Made by a program: the position numbers and the translations under genes. Below, in pieces: positions 1-8,969 of a DNA stretch of 64,000 bases. Source of the stretch: Acidicapsa ligni (lineage in GTDB: Bacteria > Acidobacteriota > Terriglobia > Terriglobales > Acidobacteriaceae); the NCBI RefSeq assembly GCF_025685655.1, contig NZ_JAGSYG010000003.1, positions 558,001 to 622,000 on the forward strand, given 5' to 3'. The notes under the pieces are model-generated. The model did no database searches and had not been told where the DNA came from. It saw nothing but the letters and a program-made list of their open reading frames with translations. The first letter of the stretch is position 1, and each line of letters starts with the position of its first letter.

Positions 1-160
1 TCGGATTTCGACGGTGCGGGATGCGGATCAGATCGCAGTATTGGATCACGGTCGCATTATTGAATTAGGAACACACGAAGAATTATTATCACGCGGCGGC
101 TACTACGCGGGGCTCTACGAAAAGCAACTGCTTGAAGAAGAGTTATCCGTTACAGGATAG
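1..160 (+). CDS. ABC transporter ATP-binding protein, C-terminal fragment
   Basis: This is the last 52 codons of an ORF that enters from outside the window and stops at TAG 158-160. It reads [17 protein letters not shown] followed by [18 protein letters not shown], the segment that follows the H-loop in exporter-type (MsbA/LmrA-like) ABC ATPases, ending with the usual GxYAxLYEKQ tail. The Walker A, signature and Walker B motifs lie outside the window, so substrate and partner cannot be judged. By family, such half-transporters export lipids or drugs across the inner membrane. It converges on fliS with only 9 bp between stops and is probably unrelated to the flagellar genes. Confidence 0.85.
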   Translation, partial: RISTVRDADQIAVLDHGRIIELGTHEELLSRGGYYAGLYEKQLLEEELSVTG

Positions 161-169
161 ATAGAAGCA

Positions 170-619
170 TTACGCAGTCCAGCTCGAAGCCTGCTCAGGG
201 TCTGGTTTGGATTGACTAATTGGGGCAATGCGTTTTGCGGAAGTTGGCGCAGAAGGATAGCGGCCACCCTCAGAAGCAACCTGCCGCCACGCATCGCGAA
301 TGTTTTTGACGCAGCCAATAACATCATGAAACCGCTGTGTAGAGGCGCTCTGCGATGCCTGCAGAATCAGCGCAAACATGGATGCATAGAACTCACTCAA
401 TACCAGTGCAGGACGCCCTCCGATATCCATCCGCAAACGAGCCTGGAGATGGATGAGGATATCCAGCGCCCGCTTAACTGCAACGCGACGCCCGTTCACG
501 TCGTCGCGTTCGACCGCCTCAATCGCGGCGTAGAGAAAACGAATGATGCCATCGTAAAGAGCTACGACGAGATCGACCGGCGAGGCTCCATCGAGCGCGC
601 GTTCCTGATAACTGGCCAT
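170..619 (-). CDS. fliS: Flagellar export chaperone FliS
   Basis: A 149-residue protein with the FliS signature near the N-terminus (ASYQERAL..ASPVDLVVALYDGIIRFL), all-helical character and the usual length for the family, plus a 20-30 residue polar tail. FliS binds the C-terminal helix of flagellin in the cytosol and stops it polymerising before export by the flagellar type III apparatus. It lies 41 bp downstream of fliD on the same strand, the standard fliD-fliS order. A GGAG sits about 11 bases before the ATG at 619, a slightly long spacing. Identity is secure from sequence and context. Confidence 0.9.
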   Translation of the reverse strand: MASYQERALDGASPVDLVVALYDGIIRFLYAAIEAVERDDVNGRRVAVKRALDILIHLQARLRMDIGGRPALVLSEFYASMFALILQASQSASTQRFHDVIGCVKNIRDAWRQVASEGGRYPSAPTSAKRIAPISQSKPDPEQASSWTA

Positions 620-660
620 TGAGATGATTACTCCCTGGAGTCTTTCGACAGTCCTATTGC

Positions 661-2367
661 TTATCCCAGTGTGGGCGCGTTGTATCCGGTGATGGCGGAA
701 TAAAGCTCCGACACATTGTTGAGGTTCGATGGAATTGACTGGAGAATTTCGTTGGCGCTGGTAAGCTCCAAGGTGAGACTTACCTGTTCCGTCGAGATAA
801 CAAGATCTTCATTTGAGATATCCGTGTTAAGCGAGGACTCTATCGAGCTATCGGAACTTAACGCCAGCGCCAGCGTACCGTTGATATTCGATGTGCCAAG
901 GTTATTAAGCGTGTTGGAGAACTCCGTGCCCCAGCTATCGCTGTTTTGGAAGAAGCTGACCACACCCGAATAATCCATGTTCAATTCATTGTTGAGCGTG
1001 TCGGAATCAAGGCTCAAAGTACCGTCGTTATTGACGGTAACGCCCAGGGCCGTAAGGCTGTTGACGTCGCTCTGGGGGTTGTAGTTCAGCGTAGTGGCTC
1101 CGTCAGCGATGGACGAAGTGACAGTTAGTTTTCCCGCAGCTCCGGATACATCGGATACTAACGACAGTCGCGAACCGGTGGAGTCGGTAAGAACGCTGGC
1201 TGTAACTCCAATATTGGTGGAGTTAATCGCCGAGACGAGTCCATTCAGATTCTGATCGGCAGTTGGGAGAGAGCTAAGATCGATCGTCGCTGGAGAGGAT
1301 GAACCCGCGGTGATGGTAATGGATCCGGTCAAGGTGTCTGAAGTATTTGCCGACGGAATCTCATCGAGATAGCCAGAAGGCGAAGTCGTATTGATAGAGC
1401 CGAGAAGCTGCTCCTGCAAAAGTGTGAGCGTGGGCGTGCCAAAAAGCGGCTCCGGCGTACCGGAACTGGTATTGCCCTCCTGCGAATTGATCGCGCTGAC
1501 GACAGCGTTGTAATCGGAAACAAGCTGCGTCATCGAGCTGACGACACCCGTGTTGTAATTGATAACCTGCATCTGAACTGGCTCGGGAGTGGCAGTCGCA
1601 CCTGTACCGGTGATAGGGGATGGGGCAAGCAACTCGAAGGTAACTCCAGGAATAACATTGGCGACAGTGTTGGAAGCGCTGGTGATTGTAACTCCATCCA
1701 CCGAGAGACTTGCATCGGCCCCGGCCGTTGCGGGGTTATAGCCCAAAGGATTGGTCCCTCCATCGCTGATCGAAGAAGTTACAGAGAGATCGCCAGCCGT
1801 ACCGGAGGTTGCAGAGACCAGCGAGAGTCGCGAGCCTGTAGTATCTGTCAGGACGGAAGCCGTAACTCCAATGCCCGCCGCGTTAATAGCAGAGGCCACA
1901 CCAGCCAGAGTGTTATCTCCCGAGTCGAGCGTGATGGTCTGCGCCGTACCCGAACCAACCCGAATGGAGATAGAGCCGCTCAATGCAGCGGATGCGTCGG
2001 CTGTCGGTATCTCATCGAGATAACCAGAAGAAATAGCTGCGAGAGAGTTGACCACAATGGTATGAGTGCCAGCTACCGCAGAAGTGGACGCCGAAGTAAT
2101 AGCGAGCACACCGGGATCGGAGCTCGAGCCCTGCTTGCCGGAAAGTACGCCGTCAAAATCAGTGAATTGGCCGATGTCATTGGAAAGAGTGGAAAGCAGG
2201 CTGCCCAGGCTGGAGATAGCCGCATCCTGACCGCTTAAAACGCCTAGCTGAGACTTCCACGGCGACTCCACATTTTGAAGATTAGCGACGATCTGGCTGA
2301 CCGTATTGCTGACATCAAAGCCGGTACCTGCAGTTGGCGATCCAAAACTGATTCCTACTGTTCCCAT
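661..2367 (-). CDS. fliD: Flagellar filament cap protein FliD (hook-associated protein 2)
   Basis: A 568-residue protein starting MGTVGISFGSPTAGTGFDVS, with FliD N-domain residues about 15-110 (SQIVANLQNVESPWKSQL) and a FliD C-domain with the terminal coiled segment (STEQVSLTLELTSANEILQSIPSNL). FliD caps the growing filament and directs flagellin folding. The start is fixed by a GGAGG about 6 bases before the ATG. Unusually, two similar segments of about 95 residues occur in the middle; each begins GYLDEIP and contains GVTASVLTD(T/S)TGSRLSLVS, a duplicated flagellin/hook IN-type domain. It lies between fliC and fliS on the same strand. Confidence 0.92.
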   Translation of the reverse strand: MGTVGISFGSPTAGTGFDVSNTVSQIVANLQNVESPWKSQLGVLSGQDAAISSLGSLLSTLSNDIGQFTDFDGVLSGKQGSSSDPGVLAITSASTSAVAGTHTIVVNSLAAISSGYLDEIPTADASAALSGSISIRVGSGTAQTITLDSGDNTLAGVASAINAAGIGVTASVLTDTTGSRLSLVSATSGTAGDLSVTSSISDGGTNPLGYNPATAGADASLSVDGVTITSASNTVANVIPGVTFELLAPSPITGTGATATPEPVQMQVINYNTGVVSSMTQLVSDYNAVVSAINSQEGNTSSGTPEPLFGTPTLTLLQEQLLGSINTTSPSGYLDEIPSANTSDTLTGSITITAGSSSPATIDLSSLPTADQNLNGLVSAINSTNIGVTASVLTDSTGSRLSLVSDVSGAAGKLTVTSSIADGATTLNYNPQSDVNSLTALGVTVNNDGTLSLDSDTLNNELNMDYSGVVSFFQNSDSWGTEFSNTLNNLGTSNINGTLALALSSDSSIESSLNTDISNEDLVISTEQVSLTLELTSANEILQSIPSNLNNVSELYSAITGYNAPTLG

Positions 2368-2469
2368 TGCATCCTCCGCGGTCTGATACGCAGACGAGCG
2401 ACCAATTTCAACTCGATTACGTTAGAGAATCCTGACATTTATCCATCGGCACAAACCCCTTCGTAACAA

Positions 2470-2502
2470 GGCGGAGAAAGTGCTCATCGCATTTTCTCCG
2501 CC
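2470..2502 (-). terminator. Hairpin downstream of fliC
   Basis: A 10-bp perfect inverted repeat (GGCGGAGAAA at 2470-2479 and TTTCTCCGCC at 2493-2502) with a 13-base loop lies about 50 bp past the fliC stop on the fliC strand. The T-rich tail on that strand is poor, so it may act as a terminator or as a 3' stabilising structure. It would uncouple highly expressed flagellin from fliD. Confidence 0.55.
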
Positions 2503-2551
2503 TAATTACCGACGTGATTATCGTGTCGTTGCCGTGTAGGGATCGATGCGT

Positions 2552-3853
2552 TTACTGCAGCAGCTTGGTGACTTCCTGCTGCAGGCTGTTGGCCTGGGCC
2601 AGGGCCGAAATGCCGGTCTGGCTGAGGATTTCGTACTTGGAGAGAGCCGTGGTGGCTGCGGCATAGTCCGTGGCCTGGACAGCATTCTGTGCCGAAGTGA
2701 TGTTTTCCTGCTGAGTTGAAACGACCTGGGAGACAGCGTTCAGCGTGTTGACCTGTGCTCCGAGATAGCCGCGCTGCGCTGCAACGTTGCTGATGGCCGC
2801 ATTCAGCACCTTCACCGTTGCCTGTGCATCGCCTTCGTTGGCGAGATCGATGCCAGCGGCAGCAAGATTGCTGGTCTGCTCGTTGGCGCCCTGCTGATAG
2901 CTGATGGTCTCAGTACCCGCAGTGGAAGCTACGAGAGCCGTTGCACCCTCACCCGTAGTGGTATCGAGCAACGCCCCAGGAGTAGTACCACCGGTATTGG
3001 TGATGATTACGTTGCCGTTGGTGTTGGAGACGAGGATACCGGTGTCTGCCAGAGCAGTAGTTGCACCGGCAGCATCACCTACAGCTCCAGCGGTGGTAAG
3101 GCTGGCAGTGACACCCGCGATACCGTCCTCGTTGATCTCGGCGACCAGTCCACCAACTGTAGTTGCCGTGGTGGCGATGGTGCTGGTGGTGCCGTCCGCG
3201 TTGGTGGTAGTAAAGGTCAGACCTCCGGTAATTGTATCGGCAGCAGTAGCGCCTTTGCTCAGAACACTTGTCGCGGCTAAAGAGAGATCGATGAACTCTC
3301 CTGAAGAGCTCTGAACCACGGAGCCGCCTGAATCGCCCACTGTCGAAGAGGACAACGGAGCGAAGTACAGGTTATCAATGGACGAACCGGAGGTGGAGGA
3401 ATCGCCGGTGTAGATGTTGGTTCCCGCGGCTGCGCCGGTAAATACCTGGTTGGAGTTGTACGTGGTCGTCTGGCCGATGGAGTTGATTTCCGAGAGGATC
3501 GACTGATACTCCTGGTTGGCCGCTGCATCCTGAGAGTTGTTGAGGGTGCCGTTCGAGACCTCGGTGGCCAGCGTCACGGCCCGGTTGAGCAGGCTTGTCA
3601 CTTGCGATAGTGCGCCATCCGCGACCTGCAACAGACCTACACCCTCTGTGGCGTTGGTTGCGGATTGGGTAAGGGCGGTAGCGTTGGCCTGTAGACCGTT
3701 CACCAGCGACAGGCCTGCCGCGTCATCCGAGCCCGAGTTGATCTTGGAACCAGACGACAACTGCGTGAGGACAGTTTGCAGGCTGCTGTTGGTGCTGTTC
3801 AGGCTGTTCTCTGCGTATAGCGCGGAGATGTTATTCAGTACGCCCAATGCCAT
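2552..3853 (-). CDS. fliC: Flagellin
   Basis: A 433-residue flagellin. The conserved N-terminal D0/D1 helices (MALGVLNNISALYAENSLN, then SSGSKINSGSDDAAGLS) and C-terminal D1/D0 helices (QRGYLGAQVNTL to SALAQANSLQQEVTKLL) flank a central region of about 190 residues. That region contains an IN-type segment (TADTITGGLTFTTT...TTVGGLVAEINEDGIAGVTASL), related in style to the repeats in FliD. The protein is exported unfolded and polymerises into the filament. AGGAG precedes the ATG at 3853 with good spacing, and a sigma-28 promoter lies about 105 bp upstream. Only one flagellin gene is visible. Confidence 0.95.
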   Translation of the reverse strand: MALGVLNNISALYAENSLNSTNSSLQTVLTQLSSGSKINSGSDDAAGLSLVNGLQANATALTQSATNATEGVGLLQVADGALSQVTSLLNRAVTLATEVSNGTLNNSQDAAANQEYQSILSEINSIGQTTTYNSNQVFTGAAAGTNIYTGDSSTSGSSIDNLYFAPLSSSTVGDSGGSVVQSSSGEFIDLSLAATSVLSKGATAADTITGGLTFTTTNADGTTSTIATTATTVGGLVAEINEDGIAGVTASLTTAGAVGDAAGATTALADTGILVSNTNGNVIITNTGGTTPGALLDTTTGEGATALVASTAGTETISYQQGANEQTSNLAAAGIDLANEGDAQATVKVLNAAISNVAAQRGYLGAQVNTLNAVSQVVSTQQENITSAQNAVQATDYAAATTALSKYEILSQTGISALAQANSLQQEVTKLLQ

Positions 3854-3958
3854 GGGGTAACTCCTGGTCGATGCATGAATTTGCGTTGCCTGCTATGAAG
3901 CTCATTCCCATACCGCGAATGAGTACCGCACGAGAGGCCTGCGCTGCATCTGGAGTGC

Positions 3959-3985
3959 CTATCGGCGTGAGCAGAGATGACTTTA
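3959..3985 (-). promoter_or_regulatory. Sigma-28 (FliA) promoter of fliC
   Basis: On the minus strand the sequence reads TAAA (3982-3985), a 15-base spacer, then GCCGATAG (3959-3966). This differs from the FliA consensus TAAA-N15-GCCGATAA at the last base only. It faces fliC with a predicted leader of roughly 100 bases. This predicts late-class, FliA-dependent flagellin expression. No comparably good site was found before fliD. Confidence 0.8.
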
Positions 3986-4177
3986 GTTTCCCATCCATAC
4001 AGTTGCCTTGCTCTACATCTGTATGTGTTGACGCTCATGCTTCAACGCAGATTCAGGACAGCATACCCATTTAGGGAATTCATGTCTCTTCTCTTTTTGC
4101 CGACATGCAAATTAGTTTTATCAAGCTATCTCCTCTGCGATTAACTGGGGACAACGACACAGAAGGAACGACTTCAC

Positions 4178-4537
4178 ATGATTGAAGTGACGCGATTGAA
4201 CGGCAATCCGATGATGGTGAACAGCGATCTGATCAAGATTGCAGAGGCTTCTCCCGATACGATGCTTACGCTGATTCATGGCGAAAAGCTGATTGTTCGC
4301 GAGAGCTGTGCAGAGGTTGTGGAGAAAGTGCTTGCGTATCGTGCCCGGTTGCTTGCGGAGGTTGCTACGCGAGGCGTGGATGCAGGGGAGTTGCAAATAG
4401 TCGCTGGATTAACAAGCATCGATGCTGTCCATCTTGGTGCGGCAACCATGAACTCCAATCTCAACATGGACTCTTGCCCTGGCGCTGTCGATATAGCTAC
4501 TGCCAGCCGAACTGTATCCGCGATCAACCATCAATGA
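4178..4537 (+). CDS. flbD: FlbD/SwrD family flagellar protein
   Basis: A 119-residue protein whose first 65 residues match the small FlbD/SwrD family: MIEVTRLNGNPMMVNSDLI, then IAEASPDTMLTLIHGEKLIVRES and a helix ending in VLAYRARLL. Family members are usually 60-75 residues and occur beside motAB; SwrD is known to raise motor power in Bacillus. The extra C-terminal 50 residues show no recognisable domain. It lies 70 bp upstream of motA on the same strand, probably in one operon. AAGGA is present about 9 bases before the ATG. Confidence 0.85.
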   Translation: MIEVTRLNGNPMMVNSDLIKIAEASPDTMLTLIHGEKLIVRESCAEVVEKVLAYRARLLAEVATRGVDAGELQIVAGLTSIDAVHLGAATMNSNLNMDSCPGAVDIATASRTVSAINHQ

Positions 4538-4607
4538 AGCTGTTGATAAACAAACGCGAATAATCCGGAGATATGCAGGTACCGGTTCGGTTATGAGGAA
4601 TCAGCAA

Positions 4608-5381
4608 ATGGATAAGGCAAGTATCGGTGGCGTGCTACTCGCGGTCGTGGGCATCGTGGCAGGCCTGCTGCTTGAGGGTGGCAACCTGGGCCAGATCATA
4701 CAGCCTACGGCAGCAATGATCGTCTTCGGAGGCACATTAGGGGCTGTGCTTTTGCAGTTTCCTTTAACCACGGTGATCGAGGCTACGCAGCGGCTGGCGC
4801 ATGTTTTCTTCACACCGAGGCAGGAGAGCGCGAAGTTGATTCAGACCCTGGTAGCTTATGCCAACAAGGCGCGGCGGTCGGGATTGGTATCTCTGGATGG
4901 GGATCTCAAAACGATTGAAGAGCCTTTTCTTCGCCAGGCATTGACGCTGGCCGTAGATGGCAGCGAGCCTGCGGAGTTGCGCAAGATCATGTCCCTGAGC
5001 ATGGATGCGCGCGCTGAGGGAGAAGAGCGTTTGCCTGCTGTCTTTGAATCTGCGGGAGGCTTTTCTCCTACCATCGGCATCCTTGGAGCGGTGCTTGGTT
5101 TGATTCAGGTGATGCAGCATCTTGATCGCATTGAAGAAGTCGGTAAAGGCATTGCGGTGGCATTCGTCGCGACTATCTATGGCGTTGGCGCGGCGAATCT
5201 GTTCTTTTTGCCTGCGGCGGGCAAACTTCGTATTCGCATTCAAGAAGAGCACAGACGGCGAGAGATGATGTTGGAAGGAGTGATTTCGATTTTGGAAGGA
5301 ATCAATCCACGCATGCTGGAAGTGAAGCTTGGCGGCTTTCTGGATGAGGTCAAAGCGGCTGCGAGAAAGAAGGCCGCATGA
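4608..5381 (+). CDS. motA: Flagellar motor stator protein MotA
   Basis: A MotA/TolQ/ExbB-family stator of about 257 residues with four membrane segments: residues about 5-25 (GGVLLAVVGIVAGLLL), 30-50, and a C-terminal pair including GILGAVLGLIQVM and GIAVAFVATIYGVGAANLFFLPAAG. The cytoplasmic loop between TM2 and TM3 should contact FliG. I place the start at 4608 (MDKASIGG) because GAGGA lies 8 bases upstream. The ATG at 4593 adds five residues but has no ribosome site. The stop overlaps the motB start by 4 bases, implying translational coupling. Confidence 0.93.
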   Translation: MDKASIGGVLLAVVGIVAGLLLEGGNLGQIIQPTAAMIVFGGTLGAVLLQFPLTTVIEATQRLAHVFFTPRQESAKLIQTLVAYANKARRSGLVSLDGDLKTIEEPFLRQALTLAVDGSEPAELRKIMSLSMDARAEGEERLPAVFESAGGFSPTIGILGAVLGLIQVMQHLDRIEEVGKGIAVAFVATIYGVGAANLFFLPAAGKLRIRIQEEHRRREMMLEGVISILEGINPRMLEVKLGGFLDEVKAAARKKAA

Positions 5382-6199
5382 GGCGCACCAGCTCGACTTC
5401 GAGCACCAGTCATGAGCGCTGGCTTGTTTCCTATGCCGATTTCATCACCCTGATGTTCGCTTTTTTTGTAGTGCTTTACGCGTCATCCAAAGCAGATCAG
5501 AAGAAGCAGCAACAGGTTTCGCTGGCGATTGATTCCGCATTTCATTCCCTGGGAATTTTTCCTGATTCTGCGCGAAAGAAATTGGATTTCAGGAACGTCT
5601 CCGCTATCAACCCGGACAAGACCGTGATACCGATGAACATTGTGATGGGCGAGGATGTGCTGGCACCCGCAGAGGTCAAAGAACATCTTCAGCGGGTTCA
5701 GCAGGACCTGGAGAAGATGTTGTCGAACCAGATTGCGCAACATACCGTTTCAATTCAGATGGGCAAGGATGGGTTGATCATCAGTTTAAAAGAAGCAGGG
5801 TTTTTTGCGTCGGGTTCGGCGACTCCGCAATCGGATACGCTTCCTGTGCTGCGAAAGATCGCGGCAGCGCTCGGCAAGACCTCCTATGATCTGCGAATCG
5901 AGGGGCATACAGATAACGTGCCAATTCATACGTCGGAGTTCGACTCCAACTGGGAGCTTTCTTCGGCGCGGGCCACGAGGCTGACTCGCATCTTTCTGAC
6001 GACGGGCGATCTCGCACCCGATCGGCTCTCGACCGCGGGCTACGCGGAGTTTCACCCGGTTGCATCGAATGACACGCCTGCGGGACGCGCGGAGAATCGT
6101 CGCGTCGATTTAGTGGTGAGGCCGCGAACAAAAATAAACCTGGCCATGCCGGAAGCGGACAGCACCAAGGCGATGTGGAAGAAGATTACAGACCACTAA
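5378..6199 (+). CDS. motB: Flagellar motor stator protein MotB
   Basis: A 273-residue protein with a short cytoplasmic N-terminus, one membrane helix carrying the proton-binding Asp (SYADFITLMFAFFVVLYAS, Asp near residue 21), a periplasmic linker and a C-terminal OmpA/MotB peptidoglycan-binding domain (LRIEGHTDNVPI...NWELSSARATRL...GRAENRRVDLVV). It anchors the stator to the wall and forms the proton channel with MotA. It overlaps motA by ATGA. Length and motif order are typical. Confidence 0.94.
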   Translation: MRRTSSTSSTSHERWLVSYADFITLMFAFFVVLYASSKADQKKQQQVSLAIDSAFHSLGIFPDSARKKLDFRNVSAINPDKTVIPMNIVMGEDVLAPAEVKEHLQRVQQDLEKMLSNQIAQHTVSIQMGKDGLIISLKEAGFFASGSATPQSDTLPVLRKIAAALGKTSYDLRIEGHTDNVPIHTSEFDSNWELSSARATRLTRIFLTTGDLAPDRLSTAGYAEFHPVASNDTPAGRAENRRVDLVVRPRTKINLAMPEADSTKAMWKKITDH

Positions 6200-6249
6200 C
6201 TGGCTGATCCCGGCTCGTTACGCCGCACCGCTCCGCCTGACTTGTTACG

Positions 6250-6651
6250 ATGAATGTAGTCGTGATTAAGCCACAGCCCAATTTTTCCATCGCCGATCAG
6301 CTCTCGCAGCGAGGTTTGGACCTGCTCGCGACCGGGGACGCGTCTGCTGCCGCCCAAGCATTTCGAGATGCGATTGCTGCCGACTCAACACACATTGAAG
6401 CGCATCACGGCTTGATTCGCGCCCTGTGCGACGCAAAGCAGTTTGAAGCGGCCGTTGCGGCTGCACTTGCGCTTACGGTGCTGACTCCGAAAGACCCTCT
6501 CGCACATACGAGCCTTTCGATTGCACTGCAGCAGGCCGGGCATATTCCTGAGGCCGAGGCTGCTGCGGGAAAAGCACGCATTCTCGAATGGAAACAGCAA
6601 CTGGCTATGCCCGCCGAAACAGCTTCTACGGAGGATAACTCCCATGGCTGA
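6250..6651 (+). CDS. Small tetratricopeptide-repeat protein
   Basis: A 133-residue protein rich in Ala and Leu with about two to three TPR-like helical pairs between residues 15 and 115 (GLDLLATGDASAAAQAFRDA, then HHGLIRALCDAKQFEAAVA and SIALQQAGHIPEAEAAAGKA). There is no signal peptide. Such proteins act as scaffolds; no specific partner can be named. It starts 50 bp after motB, and its stop overlaps the start of the next gene by 8 bases, so it is translationally coupled to the SprT-like protein. A flagellar role is possible but not shown. Confidence 0.75.
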   Translation: MNVVVIKPQPNFSIADQLSQRGLDLLATGDASAAAQAFRDAIAADSTHIEAHHGLIRALCDAKQFEAAVAAALALTVLTPKDPLAHTSLSIALQQAGHIPEAEAAAGKARILEWKQQLAMPAETASTEDNSHG

Positions 6652-7426
6652 GCCTGTATTTGACTTCATGCGCGACGATGGCGGCGAGGGCATTCGTATT
6701 GGAGCTTCTGCTAGGCTGCCGGTACTGGTGCCTAAAAAGATAGTTCCGGATATTGTTTCCATCTTTGAGCTGGAGTATCGCGCACTGCGGCCGCGTGCGC
6801 CGATGCCTCCATTCCATATCCGCTTCCGCAGATTTGTTTCGTTGAACACAACGATTCGTTTGCGTGAGGGCGAGCTGCACGTGAGCCTCTCCGATCTGCT
6901 TGAGGGCGCGCCAGAGTCAGTGCTTCACGCCATTGCGCACATTCTCATCGCCAAGATTTACAAGAAACCGATCGACCGCGCTCACAACCATCGCTACAAA
7001 AGATTCCAGTACAGTGAGGCCGTTGCGCGGCAGACAGAGCAGATTCGTCATGCGCGTGGCAGCAAACGATTCGCTGGCCCGGAGGGTCGCTATTATCACC
7101 TCGAAGAGGTTTTCGATACGCTCAATGAACGCTTCTTTGGCGGCATGCTTGGGCGTCCAAAACTAACCTGGAGTGAGCATCATGCGAAGCGCCTGCTGGG
7201 CCATTACGATGCGGCTCACAACACTATCGTGGTGAGCAAAGTCTTTGATCGTCCTTCAAGTCCGCGCTATGCGATCGAATATCTGCTGTATCACGAGATG
7301 CTGCATTTGAAGCATCCAGTAAGTGTGCGCGGAACGCGGCGGTGCGTGCATAGTGCAGCATTCAAAGCGGATGAACGAATGTTTCCACAGTTGGATCTGG
7401 CACTGGCATTTTTAAAGAGGCTTTAG
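6644..7426 (+). CDS. SprT-like zinc metalloprotein (HExxH)
   Basis: I start this at 6644 (MAEPVFDFMRDDGG), preceded by GGAGG with good spacing, giving 260 residues. A longer reading upstream in this frame overlaps the TPR gene and has no support. The C-terminal half contains YHLEEVFDTLNERFFGGML followed by YLLYHEMLHLKHP (HExxH near residue 218) and a later HSAAFKADERMFP, the layout of SprT/Spartan-like zinc-binding domains. Bacterial SprT proteins are poorly understood; eukaryotic Spartan degrades DNA-protein crosslinks. The N-terminal 110 residues are not recognised. Protease activity is inferred only from the motif. Confidence 0.78.
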   Translation: MAEPVFDFMRDDGGEGIRIGASARLPVLVPKKIVPDIVSIFELEYRALRPRAPMPPFHIRFRRFVSLNTTIRLREGELHVSLSDLLEGAPESVLHAIAHILIAKIYKKPIDRAHNHRYKRFQYSEAVARQTEQIRHARGSKRFAGPEGRYYHLEEVFDTLNERFFGGMLGRPKLTWSEHHAKRLLGHYDAAHNTIVVSKVFDRPSSPRYAIEYLLYHEMLHLKHPVSVRGTRRCVHSAAFKADERMFPQLDLALAFLKRL

Positions 7427-7454
7427 CTTTTATCTCAGGACTATTCTGCGAAGG

Positions 7455-8912
7455 ATGACGATGAATACAAGGCGAGATTTTTTTCGATTTGCTGCCGAGG
7501 GTGCAGCCCTGGCGATGTTGCCTGCCGGTGTAATTGTTGCTGAAGAGAAGCGCGAGGCGGCTGCTCCAGTTCGCCGTGGACGGCCATTGCTTGAATTGCA
7601 GCAGAAGTTCATCGATATGCGCTTTGGCATGTTTGTGCATTTCAACATGGCTACGTTTCAAGACCGCGAGTGGGGCGATCCGACGACTCCGGCGACAATG
7701 TTCAATCCGACTGCGTTGGATACCGATCAGTGGGCCGCTGCGGCTAAGTCCGCCAACATGACGTGGGGCTGTCTCACGACCAGGCATCATGACGGTTTTT
7801 GCCTGTGGCCCACGGCTACCAAGGGCACGAGCGTTCGCCAGACAACACACAAGATTGATGTGGTCAAAGCCTACGTGGATTCGTTTCGCAAGGCTGGCTT
7901 GAGGGTTGCGTTGTATTACTCGATTCTCAGTCTGCGCGATGACATTCGCCACTTCAACATCACGCGCGATAAGGTCGAACTGGTGAAGGCTCAGTTGACC
8001 GAGCTCTTTACAAACTATGGAGAAATCGATGCGTTGATCATCGATGGATGGAACGCTCCGTGGAGCCGGATCACGTACGAAGAGATGCCCTTCTCCGAGA
8101 TCTACGAACATATCAAATCGATGCAGCCAGACTGCCTGGTCTCCGACTTGAATGCCAGTCAGTTCCCTGCTGCTGGTTTGTATTACACAGACCTGAAAGC
8201 GTTTGAGCAGAATGCTGGGCAGAAGGTACCGTTGCAAAGCGATCTGCCTGCTTTCTCATGCGTGACGATTACGGAACAGTGGTTCTGGAAGCAGAAGGAT
8301 ATCAACGGTACTCTGAAGCCGGTGAAGACCGTCGTCGATGAATGGTTGATTCCACTGAACCGCCGGCACTGCAATCTGATTCTCAATGCTCCTCCAACGC
8401 GCGAGGGCAAGCTTGCGCCCAACGTCGTTGCGCGACTTGAGGAGATAGGCCGCGCGTGGAAGCACTCCGGGCCGATGGAGAAGGTCAGTGAACATGTCGT
8501 CATCACCACGCCCAATCTTGCGACAGGCAAACCAATTCATGCGAGTTCTTATCCTGAGGGCGGAGGGCCGGACCAGGCCAATGACGCGAGCTTCCGGTCA
8601 AGCTGGAATCTCGATGAAGGGCTAACTTCCGGATGGCTTGAAGTGGACCTCGGCAAGCGGCAGAGCTTCAACGTGGTCGCGCTGGTTGAGCCGATAGGAG
8701 AATGGGACGATTACAAGGAGAGCCGGATCAAGAGTTACAAATTTCAGGTGTGGGATGGCTCAGACTGGAAGACTCTTGTTGAGGCTGGTGTACCTGCCGC
8801 GGTAGCTATTCATCGGGTGCCGCGAGTTATGGGTTCGCGAATTCGACTAAGCTTTGATGCTAGCGCAGATACTCCTCATATTGCAGATCTGGGAGTTTAT
8901 AACGAGGCTTAA
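7455..8912 (+). CDS. Secreted GH29-type alpha-L-fucosidase with a discoidin-like domain
   Basis: A protein of about 485 residues. It begins with a twin-arginine-like leader (NTRRDFFRFAAEGAALAMLP), so it is probably Tat-exported. The catalytic part shows the GH29 pattern RFGMFVHFN, then TTRHHDGFCLW and a strand ending LIIDGWNAPW whose Asp fits the nucleophile position. From about residue 355 a galactose-binding-like (F5/8 type C) domain follows (GKPIHASSYPEGGGPDQAND...GWLEVDLGKRQSFN). GH29 enzymes release L-fucose from glycans by a retaining mechanism. ATG 7461 is a possible alternative start with better spacing to GAAGGA. Confidence 0.85.
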   Translation: MTMNTRRDFFRFAAEGAALAMLPAGVIVAEEKREAAAPVRRGRPLLELQQKFIDMRFGMFVHFNMATFQDREWGDPTTPATMFNPTALDTDQWAAAAKSANMTWGCLTTRHHDGFCLWPTATKGTSVRQTTHKIDVVKAYVDSFRKAGLRVALYYSILSLRDDIRHFNITRDKVELVKAQLTELFTNYGEIDALIIDGWNAPWSRITYEEMPFSEIYEHIKSMQPDCLVSDLNASQFPAAGLYYTDLKAFEQNAGQKVPLQSDLPAFSCVTITEQWFWKQKDINGTLKPVKTVVDEWLIPLNRRHCNLILNAPPTREGKLAPNVVARLEEIGRAWKHSGPMEKVSEHVVITTPNLATGKPIHASSYPEGGGPDQANDASFRSSWNLDEGLTSGWLEVDLGKRQSFNVVALVEPIGEWDDYKESRIKSYKFQVWDGSDWKTLVEAGVPAAVAIHRVPRVMGSRIRLSFDASADTPHIADLGVYNEA

Positions 8913-8969
8913 AAAGGAATTGCCTTTCCTTAAATTGCCTGAGATGCAACGACCATTTATATACTAACC

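Noticed and set aside
2368..2469. A sigma-28 promoter before fliD
   Set aside because: A GCCGATGG occurs on the minus strand, but the -35 position reads TTGT instead of TAAA.
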